A DNA stretch of 64,000 nt. Source: Actinomycetes bacterium (lineage in GTDB: Bacteria > Actinomycetota > Acidimicrobiia > Acidimicrobiales > RAAP-2). Numbering within the stretch: position 1 is the first letter of the stretch; each line of letters starts with the position of its first letter. Location: contig JAKBTL010000076.1 of assembly GCA_021844425.1 (NCBI GenBank), positions 1-64,000 on the forward strand, in the 5' to 3' direction. The translations under genes and the position numbers were made by a program. Of this stretch, positions 40,735 to 49,283 are shown in pieces. The notes beneath the pieces are model-generated. The model had not been told where the DNA came from. It ran no database searches and was given only the letters and a program-made list of their open reading frames with translations.

Positions 40735-41709
40735 TCAGCCCAGCTGGCTGCGGACCAGGTCGAGGTCCGCCTCGACCATCATCTCCACGAGCCGCGGGAA
40801 GTCGACGTCGCGTTGCCAGCCAAGGGTCGTGCGTGCCTTCGCCGGGTCGCCCACGAGAAGGTCCACCTCCGCAGGGCGCAGGAACCGCTCGTCGACGACG
40901 ACGTGCTCCTCCCACTCGAGCCCTGCTGCAGCGAAGGCCAACTCGCACAGCTCGCGCACCGAGTGCGTCTGCCCCGTCGCGACGACGTAGTCGGAAGGGA
41001 TGTCCTGCTGGAGCATGAGCCACATCGCTCGGACGTAGTCCGCCGCGTAGCCCCAGTCGCGCTGGGAGTCGAGGTTGCCCAGCGCGAGCTTGTCGTCGAG
41101 GCCGCAGGCGATCCGGGCGACGCCGTGGCTGACCTTGCGCGTGACGAACTCGAGACCACGGCGCGGCGACTCGTGGTTGAAGAGCATGCCGGAGGATGCG
41201 TGGAGGCCGTAGGACTCGCGGTAGTTGACGGTGATCCAGTGCCCGTACACCTTCGCCACCCCGTAGGGGCTCCGGGGATAGAAGGGCGTCGTCTCGGTCT
41301 GCGGGACCTCGTTGACCTTGCCGAACATCTCGGACGAGCTCGCCTGGTAGAAGCGGATCTCCGGGTCGACGATGCGGATCGCGTCGAGCAGCCTCGTCAC
41401 GCCCAGCGCCGTGGTCTCGCCGGTGAAGACCGGCTGGCTCCAGCTCGTCTGGACGAAGGACTGGGCGGCGAGGTTGTACACCTCGGTCGGGCGATGGTCG
41501 CGGAGCACGGCGATGAGCGACACCTCGTCCAGCAGGTCGGCCGGGACCAGGGTCATGCGGTCCTGGATGTGCGCGATCCGCTCGAAGTTCAAGGTGCTCG
41601 ACCGTCGGACCACTCCGACCACCTCGTAACCCTGCTCGAGCAGGAGCTCAGCGAGGTATGAGCCGTCCTGTCCGGTCACGCCGGTGATCAACGCGCGCCT
41701 CGCGACCAT
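40735..41709 (-). CDS. gmd: GDP-mannose 4,6-dehydratase
   Basis: SDR-family enzyme converting GDP-D-mannose to GDP-4-keto-6-deoxymannose for deoxyhexose (fucose/rhamnose-type) glycans. 324 residues: NAD(P) motif [14 protein letters not shown] at the N-terminus, [22 protein letters not shown], catalytic QASSSEMFG and [10 protein letters not shown] (Tyr/Lys), the GDP-mannose loop [18 protein letters not shown] and DWGYAADYV. It heads the ccd-ccm array only 8 bp before ccdA, although its role is in glycan synthesis; the divergent gene is a glycosyltransferase, which is the more natural partner. Confidence 0.95.
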   Translation of the reverse strand: MVARRALITGVTGQDGSYLAELLLEQGYEVVGVVRRSSTLNFERIAHIQDRMTLVPADLLDEVSLIAVLRDHRPTEVYNLAAQSFVQTSWSQPVFTGETTALGVTRLLDAIRIVDPEIRFYQASSSEMFGKVNEVPQTETTPFYPRSPYGVAKVYGHWITVNYRESYGLHASSGMLFNHESPRRGLEFVTRKVSHGVARIACGLDDKLALGNLDSQRDWGYAADYVRAMWLMLQQDIPSDYVVATGQTHSVRELCELAFAAAGLEWEEHVVVDERFLRPAEVDLLVGDPAKARTTLGWQRDVDFPRLVEMMVEADLDLVRSQLG

Positions 41710-41744
41710 GGCGCCACGGTAGCCGAGAGGAGCTGCGCGCAGTC

Positions 41745-41798
41745 CGCCAGGGTGCCGACGCCCGCCAGGGCGCCTGCACCCACCAGGGCACCGCTGAG
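41745..41798. repeat. Three degenerate 18-bp direct repeats
   Basis: Units starting CGCCAGGGTGCC (41745), CGCCAGGGCGCC (41763) and CACCAGGGCACC (41781) tile the region between divergent gmd and the glycosyltransferase gene. They could be repeated protein-binding sites. Confidence 0.55.
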
Positions 41799-41805
41799 AC
41801 CACGA

Positions 41806-41823
41806 CGCACTCGCTACAGTGCG
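41806..41823 (+). promoter_or_regulatory. Dyad over the -10 box of the glycosyltransferase gene
   Basis: CGCACT-N6-AGTGCG (perfect 6-bp arms) overlaps TACAGT (41815-41820), which stands 6 nt before GTG 41827. No -35 match is seen. The layout is that of a leaderless, operator-controlled promoter. Confidence 0.5.
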
Positions 41824-41826
41824 CAG

Positions 41827-42882
41827 GTGCCGAGGGCAGCAATCGTCTCCTTCCGGCTCGGCGGCGGCGACGGCGTCTCGGTCGAGGCGACCAAGTGGTC
41901 CTGGGCGCTCGAGCAGCTAGGGTTCGAGACCGTCGGCGTCGCAGGCTCGGGCACCCCCGATCGGCTCGTACCAGGCCTCGCGATCGATGCCACGTCGCCC
42001 CCGACAAAGGCGGACGTCGAGGAGGCGCTTCGCGACGCTGACCTCGTCGTCGTCGAGAACCTCTGCTCCCTCCCGCTGAACCCGCCCGGTGCCAACGTCG
42101 TGGCTCGCGTCCTCGCCGGGCGGCCAGCGGTTCTCCACCACCACGACCTCCCCTGGCAACGCCCGCAATTCGCCGGCTGGCCACCGCCCCCCGACGACCC
42201 AGCCTGGCGCCATGTCACCATCAACGAGCAGAGTCGACGGGAGCTGGCCACCCACGGCATCGAGGCGACCACGATCTACAACGCGTTCGACCCAGATCCC
42301 CTGCCGGGCAGACGCAGCGAGACCCGCGCCGCGCTCGGCGTCGCCCAGGACGAGCGGCTCGTGCTGCAGCCCACGCGCGCGCTCGCGAGAAAGCGCGTCG
42401 ACGCCGCAGTTCGCGTCGCACAACGGCTCGGAGCGACGTTCTGGCTGCTCGGTCAAGCGGAGGACGGCTACGGCCCCGAGCTCGAGCGCGTGCTCGCAGC
42501 AGCACGCTGTCCGGTGCGGCAGGGTGCGCCACAGCTCGCGCTGGGTGGCGCAGCCACGGTGGCCGACGCGTACGCCGCGTGCGACGTGGTCGCGCTCACC
42601 TCGAGCGCCGAGGGGTTCGGCAACCCCGCGCTCGAGGCTGCGACCCACCGCCGCCCGCTCGTGGTCGGCCCGTACCGGGTCGCAGCCGAGCTCGCCGGCT
42701 TCGGCTTCCAGTGGTTCACGGAATCGGCAGCGGACCTCTCTCGACTCGGGGCATGGCTCGAGGTACCTGACCCGGCGCTCGTGGAGCACAATGCGTCCGT
42801 GGCGAGGCGGAGCTTCTCGCTCGCGTCGCTGCCAGACAAGCTGGGCGCTGTGCTCGCCCCGCTTGGATTGCCGCACGGGTAG
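41827..42882 (+). CDS. Glycosyltransferase, GT4-like (GT-B fold)
   Basis: Predicted retaining glycosyltransferase, 351 residues. The N-terminal domain begins [21 protein letters not shown], the glycine-rich acceptor loop typical of GT4 enzymes. The C-terminal donor domain includes [24 protein letters not shown], a K-R pair for the nucleotide diphosphate, [25 protein letters not shown] (the EX7E region) and a C-terminal helix. The acceptor and sugar are unknown. Divergence from gmd suggests a GDP-deoxyhexose glycan. GTG start without Shine-Dalgarno; see the -10 box just upstream. Confidence 0.83.
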   Translation: MPRAAIVSFRLGGGDGVSVEATKWSWALEQLGFETVGVAGSGTPDRLVPGLAIDATSPPTKADVEEALRDADLVVVENLCSLPLNPPGANVVARVLAGRPAVLHHHDLPWQRPQFAGWPPPPDDPAWRHVTINEQSRRELATHGIEATTIYNAFDPDPLPGRRSETRAALGVAQDERLVLQPTRALARKRVDAAVRVAQRLGATFWLLGQAEDGYGPELERVLAAARCPVRQGAPQLALGGAATVADAYAACDVVALTSSAEGFGNPALEAATHRRPLVVGPYRVAAELAGFGFQWFTESAADLSRLGAWLEVPDPALVEHNASVARRSFSLASLPDKLGAVLAPLGLPHG

Positions 42883-42906
42883 CCGGCGAGTCGTTAGCGT
42901 CACGGC

Positions 42907-43581
42907 GTGGCGTCGGCGCAATCCCGTGAGCTCCCCTTGGGCCACATGGCCCGAGGGAGCCCGTCGCGTCGCCTGAGCGGCGGCGAGCGACGACGGCAGC
43001 TCTCGACGGTGGCCCTGCGGCTCTTCGCGGAGCGCGGCTACGAGTCGACGACGATGGACGAGATCGCAGAAGCTTCAGGGGTCACCAAACCGCTTCTCTA
43101 CCAGCACTTCTCTTCCAAGCGGGCGCTGTACCTGGAGCTCGTGGACTCGGTGGCCGAGGAGCTTCTCGCCGAGATCTCGGCCGCGACCGCCGCGGCCTCC
43201 GGGCCGAGAGAGCAGGTGGAAGACGGGTTCGCGGCGTACTTCCGCATGGTCGTCACGCACGAGACAGCCTTCCGGCTGCTCTACTCGAGGAGCAGCTCGG
43301 CCAACCCTGAGCTCGGCGACGCGCTTCGCAGAGTGGAAGACGCGATCGCCGTGGCGATCGACCCGCTCATCGCAGCGGGACTCGATCCAGGTCACCGCCG
43401 CTTCCTCGCACATGCCGTCGTAGGCATGGCCGAAGGAGCGAGCCGTCATTGGGTCGAGACGCGCGGGGAGCGATCGGACGGCTCGCGCGACGCACGATGG
43501 CTGGGCACGGAGGCGCAGCGGCTCGCGCGGCGCATCGCCGAGCTGGCGTGGGCGGGACTGCGCGCAGTGCACGCGGACTGA
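42907..43581 (+). CDS. TetR/AcrR family transcriptional regulator
   Basis: 224-residue one-component repressor. The HTH region (about residues 28-75) reads LSTVALRLFAERGYESTTMDEIAEASGVTKPLLYQHFSSKRALYLELV. The C-terminal ligand domain is helical and undistinctive (FRLLYSRSSSANPELGDALRRVEDA). GTG 42907 is supported by TAGCGT at 42895-42900, exactly 6 nt upstream; ATG 42946 is the alternative and fits the usual TetR N-terminus. It lies 24 bp after the glycosyltransferase but has its own apparent promoter. Regulon unknown. Confidence 0.85.
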   Translation: MASAQSRELPLGHMARGSPSRRLSGGERRRQLSTVALRLFAERGYESTTMDEIAEASGVTKPLLYQHFSSKRALYLELVDSVAEELLAEISAATAAASGPREQVEDGFAAYFRMVVTHETAFRLLYSRSSSANPELGDALRRVEDAIAVAIDPLIAAGLDPGHRRFLAHAVVGMAEGASRHWVETRGERSDGSRDARWLGTEAQRLARRIAELAWAGLRAVHAD

Positions 43582-43663
43582 GCCTGCGGACTGAGCCTGC
43601 GGACCGCAGACCGTACCGGGGGGTCGGCCGCCGGAGTCCCGAGAACGGATCCGACGGGCGGCA

Positions 43664-43669
43664 TAACCT
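43664..43669 (+). promoter_or_regulatory. -10 box of the leaderless AsnC/Lrp gene
   Basis: TAACCT stands 7 nt before GTG 43677; no Shine-Dalgarno and no -35 match are present. Confidence 0.5.
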
Positions 43670-43676
43670 GGAAGCA

Positions 43677-44225
43677 GTGGACGGACAACCGCAGCGGCTC
43701 GACGCCACGGACCTCGCGCTCTTGCGGCTCTTGCAGCGCGACGCGCGCCAGACCAACAAGGACCTGGCCGAGGCGGTCGGGATCGCGCAGTCGACCTGCC
43801 TGGAGCGCGTCCGCGCATTGCGCTCGCAGGGGGTGATCAGGGGCTGGCACGCGGATGTCGACCTCGACGCGATCGGCAGGCCGCTGCGCGCCATGATCAG
43901 CGTCCGCCTGCGCCCGAAGACCACGGCCTCGGCTCGGGCCTTCCAGCAGGCGATGGTCAGCGCCCCCGAAGTGCTCGCGGTGTGGACGGTCACCGGAGCG
44001 GACGACTTCCTCGTCGAGGTCGCGACGCGCGACGTCGCCCACCTCCGGGACTTCGTCCTCGACCACGTGACGGGGCGCCGCGAGGTGGTCGACGCGCGAA
44101 CGTCCCTCGTCTACGACCAGGTGCGCGCCTGGGAGACCCCTCCGGGCGAGGAGCTCACCGCTGTGGGAAGCGCAGCAGACGCTCGGCAAGCTCCTCTCGG
44201 TACGACACCACGCTCCTCTCCTTGA
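43677..44225 (+). CDS. Lrp/AsnC family transcriptional regulator
   Basis: 182-residue feast/famine regulator. The AsnC-type HTH (about 8-55) is LDATDLALLRLLQRDARQTNKDLAEAVGIAQSTCLERVRALRSQGVIRG; the RAM ligand/oligomer domain follows (LRAMISVRLRPKTTASARAFQQAMVSAPEVLAVWTVTGADDFLVEVATRD). Such regulators sense amino acids. Its last 71 bp overlap the 3' end of the converging ferredoxin oxidoreductase gene, whose substrates derive from amino acids; direct control of that gene is plausible. The last 25 residues beyond the RAM domain are encoded in the overlap. Confidence 0.9.
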   Translation: MDGQPQRLDATDLALLRLLQRDARQTNKDLAEAVGIAQSTCLERVRALRSQGVIRGWHADVDLDAIGRPLRAMISVRLRPKTTASARAFQQAMVSAPEVLAVWTVTGADDFLVEVATRDVAHLRDFVLDHVTGRREVVDARTSLVYDQVRAWETPPGEELTAVGSAADARQAPLGTTPRSSP

Positions 44226-47200
44226 TGCGCTCGTAGCCGCGGACGCGGTCGGGCAGCCTCGCGATCTCGGTAGCCAGGCCGAGGTTCGACGCGTCGAGCC
44301 TCGGCAAGATGGAGCCGATCGCTTCGGCGTACTCCGAGGGAAGCTGGCGTTCGATCCGGCGCAGCTCGGTCCGGCCGAAGAAGTCGAGCGCGGTCCCTCG
44401 CACGCGGCGGGACGCCCGAAGGGCTCGCATCACGGGGCGCGACCAGGTGCCGAGGCGGATCTTATGAGCGAGCCCCTTCGCACGAAGTGCCGGCGGGTGC
44501 AGGAGCCAGGTCGTATCTCCTTCAGAAGGGTCGACGGCCGGGTGGTCGAGGAGGAGCCGGGCCACCTCGTACTCGTCCTTGTACGCCAGGAGCTTGTGGT
44601 AGCCGAACGCGACACCGGCCGTGAGGCGGCCGTCTCCTCCCACGCGCCGCTCGGCGGCCGCGGTCTCTCCCACGAGCCGGGCGAAACGGCGTGCGAGCGC
44701 CTCGTCCTGGTAGTCCACCAGGTCGCCGGCGAGCCATTGGACGTGCCGCCAGCCCGCGGCGGGGAGCCCCGAGGGGTCGATCCCCGACAGCACGCGAGCA
44801 CCGGCCTGCTCGGGGATCGTCGTCGGTTCGGTCCCGGCCTCGCCGCTCGACCCGCCGCTCGACCCGCCGCTCGACCCGCCGCTCGACCCGGCACCGGCGG
44901 ACGGCGCGCGCTCTGCGCGATCGTGTGCCACCACCCAGCGACGCCCCGCCTCGAAGGCAGCGACGTTGGCGTGGACAGAGACCCCGTTGCGCTCGATCGC
45001 GGTCCTGATCGACCGGGCAGAGACGGGGAGCATCCCGAGCTGGCACGCCACCCCTAGCAGCACGACGTTCGCCGCGGTCGAGGGCGCGCCCGCCTCGTGG
45101 GCGACGGCGATCGCGTCGACGAAGGTGGCGCAGTCGTCAGCCGCCGCGGCGACAAGAACGGCCTCCAGCTCGGTGACCGGAACCTCGCGCGATTCGAGAC
45201 CGAGGACCATCGGCCCGCTCAGGCTGGCGGCGGAAGAGCCGACGACTGCAGTGCGCCCCTGTGCCATGCTCGCGAGCACCTTCGGCTCGCTCGCGGCCAT
45301 GAGATCCGCGGCAAGGAGGACGTCGACCTCGCCTTCGCCGAGCACGTTCGAGCGATCGCCCGCGCCTGGGCCGATACGCAGGTCGGAGATGACCGGGCCG
45401 GCCTTCTGCGACAACCCGGTCTGGTCGAGCCCCCAGACCTCCACGCCCTCGAGCAGCGCTGCCCACGCGAGGAGGTGCGCGGACGTGACGACGCCGGTTC
45501 CCCCCACCCCCGCGATCCGCACGGTGAGCGCCCGATCGAGCTCGACGACCGGCGCGTCCGGCAGGCCGCGCGAGGCGCTGGTCGCGGCGGCGTCCTCCAT
45601 GGGCGGAGCGACTGCACGCGGCCGGCCGCCGGAGCGCGCCTTTACGAGCGTGAAGGCGGGGCAATCACCCTTCAAGCACGAGCGGTCGACGTTGCAGCTG
45701 TCCTCGTCGATGCGGGTCTTCTGGCCCAATGGCGTGTCGATCGTCTGCAGCGACAGGCAGTTCGACTTCACCTGGCAATCTCCGCAGCCCTCGCAGACCC
45801 GCTCGTTGATCACGACGCGTTCGGTCGGCAACGGCGCCAGCCCACGCTTCCTCGCTCGGCGCAGCTCGGTCGCGCACTGCTGGTCGTGGACCAGCACCGT
45901 CACGCCATCGACGCCCGCGAGCTCCTCTTGGACGGCGACCACGTCGTCGCGCGAGCGAACCGAGACACCTCGGGGCAACCGCGTGCGGCGGTAACGGGAG
46001 CGGTCGTCGGTGGTGATCACCACGCGGCTCACGCCCTCGAGCAGCAACATGCGCGCGAGATCGATCGGTGAAGCGGTGCCTCCGACGACCCGCTGGCCAC
46101 CCGTCATCGCGGTCGTGCCGTTCCAGAGGATCTTGAAGGTGATCGGCACTCCGGCGGCGACCGCAGCGCGCACCGCGAGCTGGCCCGAGTGGAAGAAGGT
46201 GCCGTCGCCCAGGTTCTGCACGAGGTGGTGCTCCTTCACGAACGGCTCCATGCCGATCCACTGCGCGCCCTCCCCTCCCATCTGGGTGATGCCGACACGG
46301 TGGCCGACGCGTGCTTCGGGCATGTAGTGGACGATCGTGTGGCAGCCGATCCCTTCTCCCACGAGCGTCCCCTCGGGCACGACGGTGCTCACCGAGTGCG
46401 GGCACCCCGAGCAGAACCACGGGACGCGCGTGCCCGGTTGCACCGCGCGAGACGCCTGTGTGGCCACAGTCGGCCGCGGCGGTGCGGGCGCAGTCGCTCC
46501 CGGCGATCCGGGGGCGGTCGCTCGCAGCTCGACGCGCTGACGGGGCTCCGGCAGCTCTTTGACGACGGTGCCGAGGCTCGCACGCAGGAGGGGCCCGAGG
46601 ATGCGGGCGATCGACGCTGCGTCGAGCACGCCATGGCGAGGAACGAGCGTGCGTCCGTCCAGGTCCAGCTTTCCGAGGACAGCGGGGCTCCTCGGCCGGC
46701 GGGCGATCATGGAGAGGAGCTGGCTCTCCACGAGGTCGCGACGCTCCTCGACCACGATCACCTGGTCGACTCCGTCCGAGATCGCTCGTGCGAACCTCGG
46801 GCCGATCGGAAACGGCAGTCTGACCTCGCCAAGGGCCGCGCCGTTGGCGCGCAGCACGTCGTCGTCGAGCCCGAGGAGGCGCAGCGCCTCCACGACCTCC
46901 GAGAACACGATGCCCGCCGCCACGATCGCGAGCCGGGGCCGCTCGGGCGCGACCAAGAGCCGGTTCAGCCGGTTCGCGTCGCCGTAGCGGGCAGCTGCTG
47001 CGATGCGATCCGTGAGCACGACGCGCTCGCGCTCGAGGGTGGCCGGCGTGAGCAGATCGCCTGAGACCGGCGGGGCCACGTACCCGTCGGGCAAGACAGG
47101 CTCGCGCCATTGTCGCAGCACCACGGTGCCTTCAGCGTCCGCGACCGCGGTCGCCAGCTTGATCCCCACCCACGCGCCCGTGAAGCGCGAGAGCGCCACG

Positions 47201-47838
47201 GCGTGGCGGCCCAGGTCGAGGACCTCCTCGAGGGAGCGGGGGAACACCACGGGCATACCGAGGTCGGCGAGCACCGCCTCGGATGCGCTCGGAAGCGTGG
47301 AGGACTTGGCGGAGGGGTCGTCGCCGACGATCGCGAGGGCGCCGCCGTCCGCCGACGCGCCCGCGAAGCTCGCGTGACGCAGGGCGTCGAGGCTCCGGTC
47401 GAGCCCTGGTGCCTTGCCGTACCACACACCGAGCACCCCGTCGACGAGCGCCGAGGCGTGGGTGCTGGCGAGCTGGCTTCCCATCACCGCGGTCGCACCG
47501 AGCTCCTCGTTGACCGCGGGGCGGTGAAGGATCTCGACGTCGAGGTGCGAGCGCAAGGCGCTCTCGAGCTCTTTGTCGAAGCCGGCGAGCGGCGACCCCT
47601 GGTACCCCGAGACGAAGGCAGCCGTGCGCTTCCCTGCCGCTCGGTCGGCACGAAGTGCGTCGACGAGCACGCGGATGGTCGCCTGGACGCCCGACAGGTG
47701 CACCCTCGGCACATCCGGCCCCCAGCGGTCACCGGGGTCCAGGTCACCGGGGTCCGGACCGGCGGGGCCCAGGACACCGGGGTCCGGACCGGCGGGATCC
47801 GCGTCGGCGGGGAGACGGCCGTCGTCGGTGACTGCCAC
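44155..47838 (-). CDS. Fused indolepyruvate-type ferredoxin oxidoreductase
   Basis: Oxidises aryl- or branched-chain 2-oxo acids to acyl-CoA and CO2 with reduction of ferredoxin. At 1227 residues it fuses the IorA-like and IorB-like chains. N-terminal pyrimidine-binding domain (AAFVSGYQGSPLAGFDKELES, RPAVNEELGATAVMGSQ), TPP-binding domain (WFCSGCPHSVSTVVPEGTLVGEGIGCHTIVHYM and VQNLGDGTFFHSG), cysteine-rich segment (CEGCGDCQVKSNCLSLQ then DSCNVDRSCLKGDCPAF), and the IorB-like gamma domain (VRIAGVGGTGVVTSAHLLAWAALLEG). A GGSS-repeat linker precedes the C-terminal domain. GTG 47838 is supported by a promoter; ATG 47979 would give 47 unconserved residues. The 3' end overlaps the AsnC gene. Confidence 0.92.
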   Translation of the reverse strand: MAVTDDGRLPADADPAGPDPGVLGPAGPDPGDLDPGDRWGPDVPRVHLSGVQATIRVLVDALRADRAAGKRTAAFVSGYQGSPLAGFDKELESALRSHLDVEILHRPAVNEELGATAVMGSQLASTHASALVDGVLGVWYGKAPGLDRSLDALRHASFAGASADGGALAIVGDDPSAKSSTLPSASEAVLADLGMPVVFPRSLEEVLDLGRHAVALSRFTGAWVGIKLATAVADAEGTVVLRQWREPVLPDGYVAPPVSGDLLTPATLERERVVLTDRIAAAARYGDANRLNRLLVAPERPRLAIVAAGIVFSEVVEALRLLGLDDDVLRANGAALGEVRLPFPIGPRFARAISDGVDQVIVVEERRDLVESQLLSMIARRPRSPAVLGKLDLDGRTLVPRHGVLDAASIARILGPLLRASLGTVVKELPEPRQRVELRATAPGSPGATAPAPPRPTVATQASRAVQPGTRVPWFCSGCPHSVSTVVPEGTLVGEGIGCHTIVHYMPEARVGHRVGITQMGGEGAQWIGMEPFVKEHHLVQNLGDGTFFHSGQLAVRAAVAAGVPITFKILWNGTTAMTGGQRVVGGTASPIDLARMLLLEGVSRVVITTDDRSRYRRTRLPRGVSVRSRDDVVAVQEELAGVDGVTVLVHDQQCATELRRARKRGLAPLPTERVVINERVCEGCGDCQVKSNCLSLQTIDTPLGQKTRIDEDSCNVDRSCLKGDCPAFTLVKARSGGRPRAVAPPMEDAAATSASRGLPDAPVVELDRALTVRIAGVGGTGVVTSAHLLAWAALLEGVEVWGLDQTGLSQKAGPVISDLRIGPGAGDRSNVLGEGEVDVLLAADLMAASEPKVLASMAQGRTAVVGSSAASLSGPMVLGLESREVPVTELEAVLVAAAADDCATFVDAIAVAHEAGAPSTAANVVLLGVACQLGMLPVSARSIRTAIERNGVSVHANVAAFEAGRRWVVAHDRAERAPSAGAGSSGGSSGGSSGGSSGEAGTEPTTIPEQAGARVLSGIDPSGLPAAGWRHVQWLAGDLVDYQDEALARRFARLVGETAAAERRVGGDGRLTAGVAFGYHKLLAYKDEYEVARLLLDHPAVDPSEGDTTWLLHPPALRAKGLAHKIRLGTWSRPVMRALRASRRVRGTALDFFGRTELRRIERQLPSEYAEAIGSILPRLDASNLGLATEIARLPDRVRGYERIKERSVVSYREELAERLLRFPQR
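44844..44891 (-). repeat. 12-bp tandem repeat in the oxidoreductase linker
   Basis: Four copies of CGCTCGACCCGC in frame encode the flexible GSSGGSSGGSSG linker between the gamma domain and the C-terminal domain. Confidence 0.85.
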
Positions 47839-47844
47839 GTGTTC

Positions 47845-47873
47845 AGTATGCGGGGCCTTCGCCTTGCTGTGAA
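47845..47873 (-). promoter_or_regulatory. Promoter of the ferredoxin oxidoreductase gene
   Basis: On the minus strand TTCACA (47873-47868), a 17-bp spacer and CATACT (47850-47845) lie 6 nt before GTG 47838, a leaderless arrangement. Upstream are a TCTCT-CGA-AGAGA dyad (47894-47906) and two GAACGAT copies 10 bp apart (47941-47957), candidate sites for the neighbouring Lrp-type regulator. Confidence 0.6.
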
Positions 47874-48065
47874 GCATCCCGCGCAAGATTTCATCTCTCG
47901 AAGAGACGTCGAAGAACGTTTCAGAGCCGTCCGAGCACCCGAACGATTTCGAACGATACGCGGCGATCCGGCGTGCCACTGCGAGCGCCTGGCGGCGGGT
48001 GCGAGCGTGCCGCTACCTGTCGCTCGCCTCCGCGCGCCCAGCGTCGGAGAGCTCCGCGGCCTTGG

Positions 48066-49256
48066 TCACGCCTCGCCCGGGCCTCCACGAGTGCCTCCGA
48101 ACCCCAGGTGGCGGGCGATGACCATGCGGAGCACTTCCGAGGTGCCCTCCCCGATCTCGAGGACCTTGGCGTCCCTGTAGAAACGACCGGCCGGCGTCTC
48201 GTTCATAAACCCGTACCCGCCGAAGATCTGCGTCGCCTCCCTGGCGTTCACCATCGCCGCGTCCGACGCGACGAGCTTGGCGATCGCTGCTTCGCGCTTG
48301 AAGGGCCTCCCCGTGGTCAGCCGCCGCGCCGCCTCGTAGTACGCGAGACGCGCCACGTGCGTACGGGCGTCCATGTCCGACAGCTTGAACTGGAGGAACT
48401 GGGACTCGCCGAGCGTTCGCCCGAACGCCTCGCGCTCGGAGAGATGCCGGACACACTCGTCGACGCACCCCTGCGCGAGCCCCACAGAGAGCGCGGCGAT
48501 CGCGACACGACCCGCGTCGAGGACCGAGAGGCACTGGGGGTACCCGCGGCCCTCCTCTCCGAGCAGGTGATCGAGGGGGACGCGGCAGTCGTCGAACGCC
48601 AGCTCGTGGGTGTCCGACGCGCACCATCCCACTTTCGAGTACCCCGGCGCGACAGTGAACCCGGGCGTCCCGGTCGGAACGACGATGGTCGAGATCGACG
48701 GCCGCCCGTCGCCGGCGCGCCCCGTCACCGCGGTGACCGTCACGAAGGCGGTGATGTCGGTGCCCGAGTTCGTGATGAACGCCTTGGAGCCGTTGACCAC
48801 CCACGCGTCGCCGTCGCGCGCCGCGGTCGTCCGCGTGCCCGCGGCGTCGGAGCCCCCGCCGGGCTCGGTCAAGCCGAACGCGCCGAGCGCGCTACCCGCG
48901 CAGAGGGAGGGCAGCCAGCGCCCGCGCTGCGTCTCGGTCCCGAAACGGTAGATCGGCATCGCGCCAAGGCCGACGGCCGCTTCGAGCGTCACCGCGAGCG
49001 ACGAGTCGACCCGCGCGAGCTCTTCGATCGCGAGGCAGAGCGCGAAGACGTCGCCCCCCATGCCGCCGTACTCCTCGGGAAACGGTAGCCCGAAGAGCCC
49101 CATCTCCCCCATCTTCTGGACCAGCGCGTACGGGAAGCTCCCGTGCTCGTAGTACTCGGCCACGACCGGCGCGACCTCTTCTTGGGCGAAACGCCGGACC
49201 GTCGCCCGGAGCTCTTCGTGCTCCTCGCTCAGCTCTCCTGCCTCCATTGGGGCCAT
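48066..49256 (-). CDS. Acyl-CoA dehydrogenase (isovaleryl-CoA dehydrogenase candidate)
   Basis: FAD enzyme introducing the alpha-beta double bond in an acyl-CoA and passing electrons to ETF. 396 residues: N-terminal helical domain, GSALGAFGLTEPGGGSDAAGTRTTA (flavin loop), WVVNGSKAFITNSGTDITAF, the linker SDTHELAFDDCRVP, and the C-terminal IFGGYGFMNETPAGRFYRDAKVLEIGEGTSEVLRMVIAR, with a Glu in EGTSE. Good RBS (GGGAGGCAGG) 5 nt before the ATG. It lies 27 bp after the HMG-CoA lyase gene in a run with methylcrotonyl-CoA carboxylase, so isovaleryl-CoA is the likely substrate. Confidence 0.92.
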   Translation of the reverse strand: MAPMEAGELSEEHEELRATVRRFAQEEVAPVVAEYYEHGSFPYALVQKMGEMGLFGLPFPEEYGGMGGDVFALCLAIEELARVDSSLAVTLEAAVGLGAMPIYRFGTETQRGRWLPSLCAGSALGAFGLTEPGGGSDAAGTRTTAARDGDAWVVNGSKAFITNSGTDITAFVTVTAVTGRAGDGRPSISTIVVPTGTPGFTVAPGYSKVGWCASDTHELAFDDCRVPLDHLLGEEGRGYPQCLSVLDAGRVAIAALSVGLAQGCVDECVRHLSEREAFGRTLGESQFLQFKLSDMDARTHVARLAYYEAARRLTTGRPFKREAAIAKLVASDAAMVNAREATQIFGGYGFMNETPAGRFYRDAKVLEIGEGTSEVLRMVIARHLGFGGTRGGPGEA

Positions 49257-49283
49257 CGTCCTGCCTCCCTCCTCTCGCTCCGC

